DNA from: Apophysomyces variabilis
Taxonomy: Eukaryota > Mucoromycota > Mucoromycetes > Mucorales > Mucoraceae
Reading direction: 5' to 3'
NCBI GenBank assembly: GCA_002749535.1
Contig: MZZL01000393.1
Location: forward strand, 868,739-932,738
Length of the DNA: 64,000 bases
Each line of letters starts with the position of its first letter. The stretch's first letter is position 1. Shown here in pieces: positions 53,201 to 63,275 of the stretch. Below the pieces are notes generated by a model that worked only from the letters and a program-made list of their open reading frames with translations, was not told the DNA's origin and did not search any database. The position numbers and the translations under genes were made by a program.

Positions 53201-53388
53201 CAGTGCCTCCCCGCTAATGTCAATCTTCGTTAATGTCAATCCTCGCCTATTTTCAATCATTTTGAGATTCCCGAAAAAGAGGTTTCTATGCTAATTCAAG
53301 CCATTGCATCTCCCCGTTATTGTGACTCCCCGCCTATTTTCAATCGATAGGCTCTAACCAAGTCATTGACATTAGCGGGGAAGCACTG
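53201..53388. mobile_element. Pogo/Tigger-like MITE, 188 bp, TA target duplication
   Basis: The terminal inverted repeats are nearly perfect over about 24 bp. The left end reads CAGTGCCTCCCCGCTAATGT and the right end is the complement of CAGTGCTTCCCCGCTAATGT; both continue with CAAT. The element is flanked by TA on each side (53199-53200 and 53389-53390). CAGTG...CACTG ends with a TA duplication are typical of pogo/Tigger (Tc1/mariner superfamily) elements. The interior has further CCCCGcctAtTTTCAATC-type subterminal motifs and no coding frame. Confidence 0.85.
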
Positions 53389-53401
53389 TAATCTGTCTTT
53401 A
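53385..53401 (+). repeat. 17-bp target-site duplication, 5' copy
   Basis: ACTGTAATCTGTCTTTA is repeated exactly at 53757-53773. It includes the last four bases of the MITE and its TA flank, showing that the insertion between the copies came after the MITE. Confidence 0.8.
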
Positions 53402-53756
53402 GGGGGCTTTGTCCCCTACCGCAACTAGATAAGTTGCTTGATCCATTTCTGTTCCTTTCCGACCAACCTTGGTTCGAGTCCCGCCGCAAGAGTTTTGATG
53501 CCGTATTCTGTTCTTCTTCCTGTCCTGGTCCGTGTGAGCTACTCCCGTGGCAGTACCTTTCCCTGAGCACCCAAATCAAGACCACCTCTGGCTTTACCTG
53601 TTACCGAAAGTTAGTTGTAGTAGAAATATATGCTTTCTCTTGTATGACCTAAAAGACCTTTGTGATCTGGCGAGAGCAAACATGCTTAGAAAAGCGCAGT
53701 GCTCAACCGCCCTAGTGTCTTCCCCCCTCTCCCCCCAATAAAAAATCAAAATTTCA
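53402..53756 (+). mobile_element. SINE-like retroposon (about 355 bp) flanked by 17-bp duplication
   Basis: The insert lies exactly between two identical 17-bp direct repeats, the mark of target-primed retroposition. Near its 5' end it has a perfect RNA polymerase III B box, GGTTCGAGTCC (53471-53481). An A-box-like TAGATAAGTTGC (53426-53437) sits 34 bp upstream, a normal A-B gap for a tRNA-derived promoter. Its 3' end is A-rich (CCCAATAAAAAATCAAAATT). No coding frame of interest. The B-box region does not fold as a proper T arm, so it is not a functional tRNA. Confidence 0.65.
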
Positions 53757-53773
53757 ACTGTAATCTGTCTTTA
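53757..53773 (+). repeat. 17-bp target-site duplication, 3' copy
   Basis: Exact second copy of ACTGTAATCTGTCTTTA at the A-rich end of the SINE-like insert. Confidence 0.8.
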
Positions 53774-54500
53774 TATGATAGACAGTAGCTTCTAATTTGT
53801 TACGAGGTTCGACTACTAACTAAACGCCCAATATTTCGTAGGGCTTGTCTGTTCGCATAACTTAGTCATGTCAGTCACCTCGTTAGCTGTTAATTACCGG
53901 GAATCATTAGGCGCTTTAAAAACGTTGATGACCCTCGCGCACTAAAGCTGGCGTTAGCTTAGAAAGCCTATAGTGCTACTTGGTTAACGTTGTATGACAG
54001 CCGAAAGCTACTGAAGCAACTCCAACTTTTAGTGCGCGTAGTAATTTCCGTATAGGCTTGGTAAAACACAGGAAGGGGTTCGAAAGCGATCGAATTAAAA
54101 TACGTATCATCCCCAGCGTTTGTCCAACCTCAAATATTTGGCTTGAGTAAAGTAAACGCATCTCCACGCAACATCATGCCGCTGTCAGGATTTGCTAGAA
54201 TAAAACTGTGATTAAAAAATGGCTATTGATGCCAGAGACCTACTGTCAGGTATTCGTAATCGCACAGCAGCACGTTGCACAATTCTGCCGTTATTATGAC
54301 CAAAACTCTTCCTCCCTTTCTCTTTTTGAGTTGCTGATTATTTGTATGACTTTTATATTCTCTTATGTGGGTTTTCTTGATGTTATGGTGCGCTCATCAT
54401 GTTATCAAGGAAGGAAAGACCGCAGGTGTTGTCAAGTTTTATTTATTTTCTATTACTCTGAACATGTGTTTCATGATGACGAAGGATTTACCATTTGCCA
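53774..54500. other. Intergenic, nothing recognised
   Basis: 727 bp between the SINE-like insert and transposon copy B. Short open frames only. Confidence 0.4.
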
Positions 54501-56002
54501 CATACCGTTTATTGAACTATTTTTTACGCTACTCTAAATAAATTTTGCGTCCATGCAAGGATCAAGTTTGCGCTAAAAGGGATATAAATATGCGTCATTA
54601 GTAAATGGATTATGCGGGAAGCATATTTTACTTACCTCAACTTGGTCCTTCCGTGAACACAAAATTCATCCGAGCAGCGTGAAAGAATGTTCATGGTTAG
54701 TAAATGGAAGGATAGCTTCACACTTTTTTTTACTTACCCCCGAAGGGTAATCCTGCCCAAAGACAGGGGCCGGCCCCGCACCTGTATCGGTGGGGGCGGC
54801 GAGAGAGAGGCACGGCATCTGAGAGTGGCCGGTTCATGTGTAACGCACTGCAGAGGACTTGAAGCGATGCAACACCTGGCGAGGACTTGGAAGCAGAAGA
54901 TAATGAATGACACTGTGCATAAACAGACAAGATTTCTTTTTCACTTACCTAGTGGAGTGCAGGGAGCTTACTTACACAACCAAGGTGGTTCGGGACAGAG
55001 GTCATGCAGGCTAAAGGATACAGAAGAGGGACATCAGTCATTCTGCAAATATGATCAATGCGAAGTACATACCGGGGATGTTTTGGATAACAGAGCCAAA
55101 GAATTGAGAAGATGTTGTCTCTCCGCTTTTAAATAGTACGTGATTACTGAAACCTAAAATCACAGCCATGAATGAGAAATTCGATGGATGTCTTATGGAT
55201 GACAACAATTCAGAGATAAGACAATAACTTTCCCAAGAGTAAAAATGGACTCAGTATGATAGAAGGTCTTGAACAAAATGGGACATTTGTAGAGGAAATA
55301 AACTCTCTTCGTTCGTTTCTATACGTCATTGATACTATCATATCCGTTTCTGTCAGTTATGGTATTAGAAGCTGTCAGGGCAATGTACCCCAATTCCGGT
55401 TCTGCTCAATTGTATTGCCTTATATTCCGCTTTTATTTTCCCTGAATGTAGCTATGTTCTCCTTTTCTTCTATTTTATCTTAAACTTTGTCTATTAGGCA
55501 ATCACAAAAGATTGGATAGCCACGGAATGAACGGTTATTATCTCGTCATGGATAATGCGCCCATCCATACACCAGTCAAGGTTAAGCAGTTGGTCGAAGA
55601 AAGAGGATACAAATGTCTCTATCTTCCTCCCGAGTCTCCCTTTCTCAACCCAATAGAAGAGGTTTGGGCCAAAATGAAGGCTAGGATGAGAAAGGAGCCC
55701 TTACGAATTGACGATAACTTTCAAGAGCGTATTGTTAAAGCAGCACGAAAAGTAAAGCGCCTAGACTGTCAAGGATGAATCACACTCTGAAAGCTTTTTT
55801 GTTAGAGGCAAAAATAAAGAACCACTTCTTTAAATAAACTCGTCTTACTGTGGTTTGAAACAAACTATCTCAGTGATTATGAGCATGGGCAAAGAAGGGT
55901 AGACTGACCGCAAATATTTTCATCCAATCATGCAAAAGCATTTTTTGGATTCCGCAAATAAAAGATAGAAACACGCAGACAAATAGGAAAAACATAGTAA
56001 AT
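54501..56002 (+). mobile_element. Tc1/mariner-like element, decayed copy B
   Basis: Same family as 10326-11700 and longer by an internal segment (about 55020-55190) that copy A has lost. Shared order: AT-rich left end, GC-rich block (54738-54800), TGGCGAGGACTTGGAAGCAG stretch, then the transposase C-terminal region and an AT-rich right end ending AGTAAAT. The two copies differ at many scattered positions plus indels, so both are old. Confidence 0.75.
55527..55778 (+). pseudogene. DDE transposase C-terminal fragment, copy B
   Basis: About 83 codons read MNGYYLVMDNAPIHTP, KCLYLPPESPFLNPIEEVWA and AARKVKRLDCQG, covering the second and third catalytic acidic residues of an IS630/Tc1-type DDE_3 domain. 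It ends at a TGA where copy A continues in frame (GWIRHAESFF). A one-base loss just before the ATG (CACGGAATG against CACGGGAATG in copy A) breaks the upstream frame. The first catalytic Asp and the DNA-binding domain are missing. Confidence 0.75.
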
Positions 56003-57257
56003 CCAATACTAGTCCTTCTGCACTCGCTTCGCTCGTTCCGTTACAGCCGCGTGCGGCTGGAGAAATGGATGTTTGGCGATTTCTAGCGTATCTTTACGGT
56101 AACATAATATATTGCCAAAAATGAAGCCCTCATTTTACGTAAGACATTCAAGAGGTGTACGTAAGTGACTAATATGATATGGTGTTGTGAAATAAAGATG
56201 CACCAAGTAAGATAAATAGTTTAAAACGCGAAAAACGATCTGGGGACATAAAAACGTAAATAAGCCTGTATCGCTTGTGGACAACGATAGAGAGATAGAG
56301 AGACTGATAAGTCTGCTTATCGCGGATGTCAACAATCAACGTACCATAAAAGCTACTTTGCCTTAAACAAGCATGTCAGAGCCCATCATGACGCTGGCTT
56401 ACCTTATTCTAAAGAAATGACCCGCGCTCATGAATACACGAGGGGAGTGGCACGAACGATTTCGCATGTAATACTCCCATAACAAAAAGGAGATCTGTGC
56501 AAGACGCGTTGTAGAAGCTATGCCGAGACACGCCCTGGAAATTGTCCGTGGAAATAGAGAGTTATGAGCTCAAAACCAAGAAGGTTTGTAGAAGTTGAGC
56601 AACTTCTCCGGAAATTGTTCGACGAAATGAAACATGTCGTCCAGGAGTATGAGCTAAGGCAAGAGACTGCATTACGCATCCATGAGGGTAACCAGGACTA
56701 TTTTTTATCAATAATCTTGATACCTGGCGGAGAACAGTGACCTCTACGATACGCATACACAGGGGAAGCGGATTCCTGCAATTGTGCGTGCTGAAGAGAA
56801 AGTGCAGAAATGAAATACGTGCTAGAGAAGCTAATTCCGTGCTTGGTAGCTCGAGACTCCAATTTTTCTATCTTGTTCTTGTTAATAAGTCTAAAGAACA
56901 GGAGTACTTCGAGCCTGACGGCGATAGCACTCAAATGCCTTGATAAATAAGAAATCCTGTCGTGGTCTGTTGTACTGTTGTACATTATTGTTATGAATGG
57001 AAGGAGCGCATTCCTGTAGATGTTTATTGAGTTGGTGAAACTGGAGCGATGAGTATAAACCACATCGTCCGAGTGTTAACAATGCCATTTACGTAGAAAA
57101 ATAATGACGTGCCTTGTGCGAATTATTGGTGCAGATAGACGGTCGCGATTACGAATCGCTTCTATTGATGACGTCGATAGTGAAATAGCGCTTTCGCTTT
57201 GTACGGACCTCGCGTACAGCTCCACGACACCAGTTCTCTTGTTCCGTCATATTCGCA
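56003..57257. other. Intergenic upstream of PRE7
   Basis: 1.25 kb without a recognised gene. A short palindromic GC-rich stretch (CAGCCGCGTGCGGCTG) occurs at 56044-56059. Minus-strand open frames here show no domains. Confidence 0.4.
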
Positions 57258-58160
57258 ATGGAATGCACAATATCTAATCCGCTTGAATGCAGTTCTGCAC
57301 CTATTGAACATCGATTTGAGCCTTATGACGATAATGGAGGGTAAAAAGAAAATACCTGGACAAGTCCGGTTATCCTGACTAGAATAGAACGAGTTTGGCT
57401 ATTGCAGGAGACGATTTCTGTGTCGTTGCATCGGACACTCGACAAAGCACAGGATATAGCATCAACTCTCGATTTACTCCCAAAGCATACAAACTCTCAG
57501 AAACGTCCGTCCTGGCTGTAAACGGCTTCCATGCCGATGGATTGACACTCAAGAAAGTGTTGGAGCAAAGATTGAAGGTAACGTTGGATCGAATTCTTTT
57601 GTCATGAGGCTTAATGCTTGGTTATGCATAGTGGTACAAATTCTCTCATGACAAGGATATGTCCTGTACAGCGTTGGCAAAGATGCTTTCAATTACATTG
57701 TACCAGCGACGATTCTTCCCCTACTACAGTTTCTGTGTGCTCGGCGGAGTGGACGAAAAAGGCACGTATGTTCTTGTCGTTTGCTCTTGTTTTTAACGTC
57801 ATAAAACAGGCGTCGGTGCCGTCTATTGTTACGATGCGATCGGATCTTATGAACGTGAAAGATATCGGGCAAGCGGATCAGCAGCTGCATTAATCCAGCC
57901 ATTTTTGGATAACCAGGTAAGACTAAAAACGGTTGATTAGAACGAGTAGTAACTTACGCACTATTTTCTAGGTTGGTCGTAAGAACCAACAAAATGCTCC
58001 AAACACATCGATACAGTTGGATGAAGCTCTCCGTATTGTGAAAGATGCGTTCACCTCTGCTACGGAGCGTGATATTTATACTGGCGATAATTTGCAGATC
58101 TTTATTATTCGGAAAGGTCAAGAAGTGGAAGTGTTGAACTACCCATTGAAGAGAGATTAA
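57258..58160 (+). CDS. PRE7: 20S proteasome non-catalytic subunit beta6
   Basis: Structural beta-ring subunit (PSMB1 orthologue). Exons: 57258-57340, 57388-57577, 57632-57761, 57810-57916, 57972-58160; 232 aa. It begins [20 protein letters not shown] and joins [19 protein letters not shown], the family N-terminus, which lacks a catalytic Thr. Later blocks: [57 protein letters not shown] and [10 protein letters not shown]. Intron 3 (57762-57809) must begin with GC (AAAG|GCACGT), because splicing at the GT four bases later shifts the frame. The acceptor at 57631 (GCATAG) restores [11 protein letters not shown]. Confidence 0.92.
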
Positions 58161-58206
58161 CAATAAAGAGTTTTCGAGTGTGAACAGTGATCCTTTCTTT
58201 TTATTG

Positions 58207-59397
58207 TCATTTTGAAGGTGCTTTGACATCCATGATTCGCCCCTTTTTCTTTGCCCATTCTGTACAAGCACGATTTTGCTGATCGCACAAGGTTAACAGC
58301 ACTTTACGCTGGACTAGTTCTGCGACGGATTCCCAGTCATTGATGCAATGGCATTCTTTCATTTCAAACACGGTCATATTGCAACAGTAGCGAACAAAAG
58401 CTCGGATGGATTTGTTGGTCAGGCGATGGCAATGGTTGACAGATATACGTTCCAGACCTGCATTACGGTGCTTTGCTAACATCGCCATACACTCATCGTC
58501 GATATTGCAGCCAGCCAATCCCAGCACGGCTACCTGCGTATACACGGCAATTAAGCCGATAGATTGAATCGAAATCCTTTCTCGATCGCGTATACGACCA
58601 ACGTTGAGATGACGCAGACGAGGGCAACATGTCGCTATAGCGGCAATGGATACGTCGGAAACCATGCCACAAGCACGTAAATCCAGGTGCTCCAAATCGC
58701 GGCAGTATTGTGCCACTTTGAGAATCGCGTCATCCGTAACTCGATAGCAGCCAGCGAGAGAAATATAGGTCAGCTTTCCGAAGCTTATGAATCTCTGGAG
58801 AGTTTCGTTCGTGACATAGTCACAGATATACATATCTAGCCGTTCTAATCGTGGCAAATAACGCCCGAGAGCTTCCAATGGCTCGCTGATATTAGTTTCC
58901 TTAATTTTTCTTAAAGTGAGTGATCGGATCGCATGGCGATATCTGTCAACTCGTATGCGCTTGGCTTGCTCAATGCAGTGATCTGGTTTGTACTGTGCGT
59001 TCACTTCTGCCATATAATTGATATTGCTCCGTGGTTTGGGTATAGGGACCGCAACAGCAAGCGCAGCGGCAGCAGCAGCAGTTGTAGATAACCTGGGAGG
59101 TGGCAAAGAGTTGACAACAGACGAAGCAAAGCGAAGGAAGGCCTCATAATCTGCCTTGGTGTCGTCAAACAGAACATGACGCCACAGTAACCGCTGGGCG
59201 CAATCGTGCCATAAGTGGTTCACGAAAAGACAAGGGTATAAATACCCGCAAGTGTTTTTGTAGTGTCTATGATTGTCGTCATGGGGAATCGACGCTGCAA
59301 GATACGAAAGAATGTGAGCAACGATCTCGGGAAGTCGTACTGCAAGGTGAGACGAACTAGAGTGGTTGCCCTGCTGTTTTCTGAATAAATACCGCAT
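58207..59397 (-). CDS. Leucine-rich-repeat protein, AMN1/F-box-LRR-like
   Basis: Intronless, 396 aa. An F-box-like N-terminus (RLPEIVAHILSYL, about 22-34, then CLFVNHLWHDCAQRLLWRHV) is followed by an Ala-rich linker and cysteine-type LRRs (LTYISLAGCYRVTDDAILKV, LEHLDLRACGMVSDVSIAAI, LERISVNHCHRLTNKSIRAF). The arrangement is that of Amn1/FBXL proteins, which serve as SCF substrate receptors or, for yeast Amn1, antagonise mitotic exit signalling. Which of the two cannot be told. The start is the first true ATG in the frame (MRYLFRK). The 3' end is 47 bp from the PRE7 stop (convergent). Confidence 0.85.
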   Translation of the reverse strand: MRYLFRKQQGNHSSSSHLAVRLPEIVAHILSYLAASIPHDDNHRHYKNTCGYLYPCLFVNHLWHDCAQRLLWRHVLFDDTKADYEAFLRFASSVVNSLPPPRLSTTAAAAAALAVAVPIPKPRSNINYMAEVNAQYKPDHCIEQAKRIRVDRYRHAIRSLTLRKIKETNISEPLEALGRYLPRLERLDMYICDYVTNETLQRFISFGKLTYISLAGCYRVTDDAILKVAQYCRDLEHLDLRACGMVSDVSIAAIATCCPRLRHLNVGRIRDRERISIQSIGLIAVYTQVAVLGLAGCNIDDECMAMLAKHRNAGLERISVNHCHRLTNKSIRAFVRYCCNMTVFEMKECHCINDWESVAELVQRKVLLTLCDQQNRACTEWAKKKGRIMDVKAPSK

Positions 59398-59676
59398 AAA
59401 GGAAGAAAAAGGTGCAAGAACAAAAAAGAACAAAAATGATCATGGTTGGCTAACGGAGGTTTTTTTTCCAACTTGAGCATGGTTGCAGCGGGCATTCTTT
59501 AAATGCAAAGCGATCCACACCGAACCGTCAATCCTAAAGATAGCTTTCTTTGTCTTTCGGTGTAAACCACCAATCTCCGATGCTTGTCCTTTACGAAGCA
59601 CTGTATAACTTGTTTATTCCGTCAGGCGATCGCAAGAAAGAAAATTGGAGGAAAAACACTCTATCCAATGTTTTCG

Positions 59677-61938
59677 CTATATCTTCGGTCGGAAGAGTTG
59701 GCGCTGTTCGAAACGAATAGGCACAATCATAAGCTGGCGGACACTTTCGATCTGCTCTGCTGTCAGCCCGCATTGATTACGTACGTAACCCTCAATAGAT
59801 CCATATGTCTCATTAACCAATCTGATAGTTTCTTTCATTGCGAGATATCTAGACGAATTTCAGTACATATGCTTTGAACATTAATAAAACACGACTTACG
59901 GCGCTGACATCACCATTCGTATATGATCCACCGTCACCTCCAACAGCTTAGCTTTGCGCTCTGACTCTTCTTCCGGTTCTGCACTCATTGTTTATTCCAG
60001 TTATCACTTACATTCACCCTTCAAATACTTACCCCAGTATCCAAGATTAGTTAATGCATATTCATGCGCAATAATCTCGTCATCTACTCCACATAACCCA
60101 AGTAATAACATAGCAAACAAGCCTGTGCGGTCTTTTCCTGCAGTGCAGTGGACAATAATGGATTTTCTGCAATCGATGAGACGCTGTTCCAGTAAATGTA
60201 GAAAAATTTTGCGATATTGTGGGCTCCCTTTTTCTAGGATCACTTTGTACACTATACATAATCATGGGTCGTGTTAGAAAGGGAAGATCGCAAAGTAAAG
60301 AAATAGTACGATTGGATAATTTACCTTTAGGAAAACCTGTTGGACCCTCAAAATATCCTTTCCATCGCATTGCTAACGCTGCAGGCGAATAATCCGTCTT
60401 ACTGAAAACAGCTGTGTGATGTCGCGTCAAACCGGCTATTTCTCTTCGCATAACTTGAGTTCGTGCATTCACGCTTGTACAGACACTTACGGCATAATGC
60501 CCTGTTTCTCGATCTGTATTGGTGAGACATCTATCAATCACATTGAGTTTGTATAACCTACTTCAGGGTCAGATCGAAAATCAAAGGCAGCAGTGACATT
60601 AAGTTCTTGTAACGTTTTAATCCCCTTGTCTGTGATATCGGTCAAACTAAGCACATCTCTTATTAAGAATCTCAAAAGCAAGGCTCAGCAATACTTACTG
60701 GCCGCATCTAAATATCACTCGTTCCCTGATATAACCACTGCCATCCTTCAAAGGCCAACCGCCGATATCACGGAAATTCTTGACACCTTCTACATCGATC
60801 CACCGAGGAATACATACACTTACATGCTGCCCCATTGCCAATGCCTTTTCATAAGCATCTTGCTCATGCGTAACAAAATGTTCAACAATGGTTTGTACGA
60901 TCTCTGACGATTTTCCAATAAATGCATGGTCGGCGTCCGGTATAAGTCGTAAGGTGTGATTAGAAGTCATGTTGGCAAAAACAGCAGCATGTTGAGGTGG
61001 AACAATCTGTGCACCTGATTATCAAATCATTCCATTCTCTTACCGAAAATCATAGCTTACCGTATCACTAAGACCGTGACAAGTTAACACGCATGTTGTC
61101 TTTGGCATGCGCCGAACTGTGAAGTGATCAGTAGGGAAATGATGGGGACTAGTGCTTACTATGAGAATTATCCCATGACATGAAACTTTCTATGTCGTCG
61201 ATAGTCATTTCTATAGAACCGTTCTTATCGTATTTGCCAGTACTCCTTTCCAGACCCCCCTAGAAATTGTCCATTTACTTTTGATATAAGTAGAGGATGA
61301 TCAATCTTACCTGGCTTGCAAAGACCTCATGAAGTTTATTTATATAGTCATTTACTTTGCTGTCGCTCATGGAATACCAACCGGCTATATTGACACAGTG
61401 TGCTAAAGGGATTTCGCATGTTGCAGCATATTTTAATGCTGCAAGGGAACCTAGGAATGACAGGAAAAAGGCAATGTAAGACGTGATTTTTGTCGAATAG
61501 GGTAAGAGAATCAGCCTACCATGGGAGTGACCCACAATGGCAAATATAGTATAGCCTTTATCCTCAAAGTATTGTGCTACTGTGTGTAAATCTTCGGTAT
61601 TATCCTGCATTATTTAGAATATGGTGGATATGTCATATTCCCGTATGTCGTCGAGCTTACGGCCATATTTGCGTAGTTAATCTTGCCATCGCTTTCTCCA
61701 TGCCCGCGAAAGTCAAAACGAAAGCTGGAAAAAGGTAATTCTTTTGCCAGTCGGGGCTGGTATAATGAATCCTTATGACCTGTCTCTTAGGCATTAGGAC
61801 AACATAAGGTGCAATGTAGAAAACATTACCAAACAAGCTATGGGCAAAAAGCACCAGACGCCGAGTGGAGTCCTCCTTCTCTTCCAAAATGCCGACTATG
61901 GTTTCGCCTCGATCGTTTTGAATGCGTAGGGTGGTCAT
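59677..61938 (-). CDS. Fusion protein: alpha/beta-hydrolase plus protein tyrosine/serine phosphatase
   Basis: Exons (minus): 61938-61830, 61779-61661, 61604-61520, 61450-61311, 61259-61160, 61116-61061, 61006-60699, 60646-60562, 60513-60491, 60443-60325, 60251-60018, 59978-59900, 59848-59677; 542 aa. Residues 1-245 are an alpha/beta-hydrolase of the S33/esterase type: FAHSLFGHKDS, FDFRGHGESDG, nucleophile elbow GHSHG (Ser103), acid HGLSDT (Asp202) and DADHAF (His230). Residues about 255-542 are a Y_phosphatase3 domain: GVKNFRDIGGWPLKDG, FDFRSDPE, HHTAVFSKTDYSP and the P-loop HCTAGKDRTG (Cys417, Arg423). One uninterrupted exon (60699-61006) spans the end of the hydrolase and the start of the phosphatase, so the fusion does not depend on splice choice. 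Exon 9 is only 23 nt. Substrates are unknown. No signal peptide or membrane helix. Confidence 0.85.
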
Positions 61939-62363
61939 AGTTGGAAATGAGCTTGACAAGGTCAAAAAGGGAAACGGCACCGCTCAGGTTCCTGCAAAAT
62001 TCAGACAAATTGCAGGGTAAGTCACACATGCCCGAATCCGGCCGAACTGGGCTGTGTTGCTTTGCAGTACTGATTTTTCCCGAGGACAATCAATGTGCTG
62101 GTTCAGGATGGGTTCACTTGCGTTCCGTGAACTTTGTACAGCTTGACGATTGTTCAAGCTATCCTGCTCGTTTTTCCTTTTTCTTTTTCGGCAACTTCGC
62201 TTCGTATGCTTTCTTCGACGGTGATCATACGTTTTTCACCATTAATAAGTATGTTGCATCTGCCAGTGTGATAAAATTTGAAAAGTGCTGCATGGTGTAA
62301 AAAGAAAGTAGTGTAAGTATTGGCGTACTAATCATAGCTATTTTAACAGTTGGAAAATTGGGA
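61939..62363. other. Intergenic, nothing recognised
   Basis: 425 bp between two minus-strand genes. The plus-strand open frame 61941-62300 has no recognisable domain and I do not call it. Confidence 0.4.
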
Positions 62364-63275
62364 TTAGATCTCTTGGGTCCATAATTGCTGTTCTTCTTTG
62401 CTCAACTCCTTATTTCTCCGTGTGGATCCGGTCAAAGCATAATATTCTGCCGTTGAGTACCGGTGGACCTCGTGCTGAATTTTTCCATGTCCACAAGACG
62501 CCGTAAACGAATGACTGATTCTAGAATTTACTGCAATGGGTCAAAATATATTCTTCAATTTCCTCGCTATTGAAGTCTTTAATCCGTAGACCCTTGGTTG
62601 TCTCATTTTTTGGACGTCTTGTTCTGCAAAATTGCAAGGGCATAAAGAACCCATCCGACATACCTTGGTTACGAAACATTTGCTTGACGTCCATTTCATG
62701 TATATTGCCAATAATAAGATCAACAAGTCTATAACAGATCGTATCTTACCTTATGGAGCCATATTTATCCAGGTCAAAGCATTCATTGAATGAATTGAGA
62801 TTATCTTCGTAACCGTTGCCAAATGTAAGCTAATAGATGATAAAGACGAAAGTGCCTTGGCATTGACAATGATAATCATTCATCTAAATGGTGGTAATGG
62901 CGATAAAGAGAATAGCTTTGGTAATAATCATTTTGCTTGTTTCTTTGATCGTTCACCACCTTGTGCAAGAACATTAAGAGTGCTGGCCGTCTCTGCTTCA
63001 CAATGGTCAAGAGTATATCATTCAAATATATAACGATGGGTGGGAATAAGCTTTCCAGGTGACGCTGATAGCGCAGCCGGGCCGTATGGCCGAGGAACAG
63101 GTTATTAACCGTGTTAGATGTATTATCATCTTGTCTTATATGGCCTGAAGGCAACTCAAGAGGATTGGAACTTGTTTTTATTTTCTGAGCTATAGATTGT
63201 GATCAGTTCCGGGAAGAGTTTTGGCATCGATTTTCACCAGAGGTGCCTTTAGTTTCGGGAAGTCACTGTAATAAG
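62364..63275 (-). CDS. Multi-exon gene of unknown family, model incomplete
   Basis: Several minus-strand segments read as real protein with plausible splice sites. One is at 63189-62960 (LFLGHTARLRYQRHLESLFP, continuing to LLMFLHK, donor GTGGTG). Another is at 62829-62750 (LTFGNGYEDNLNSFNECFDL, donor GTAAGA). A likely terminal exon is at 62530-62364 (HRYSTAEYYALTGSTRRNKE, ending LWTQEI and stop). The segment between 62749 and 62531 is open in two frames (QGMSDGFFMPLQFCRTRRPK in one) and I could not find a phase-consistent join. A further upstream exon may start near 63268 (DFPKLKAPLVKIDAKTLPGT). No family recognised. It could be a pseudogene if the joins truly fail. Confidence 0.4.

Noticed and set aside
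53471..53490. B-box-like GGTTCGAGTCCCGCCGC suggesting a tRNA gene
   Set aside because: Flanking bases do not form a five-pair T stem and no matching acceptor stem is upstream. It fits better as part of the SINE-like insert.
61941..62300. 119-codon plus-strand open frame
   Set aside because: No domain or splice partner; it partly overlaps the upstream region of the fusion gene. Considered chance.
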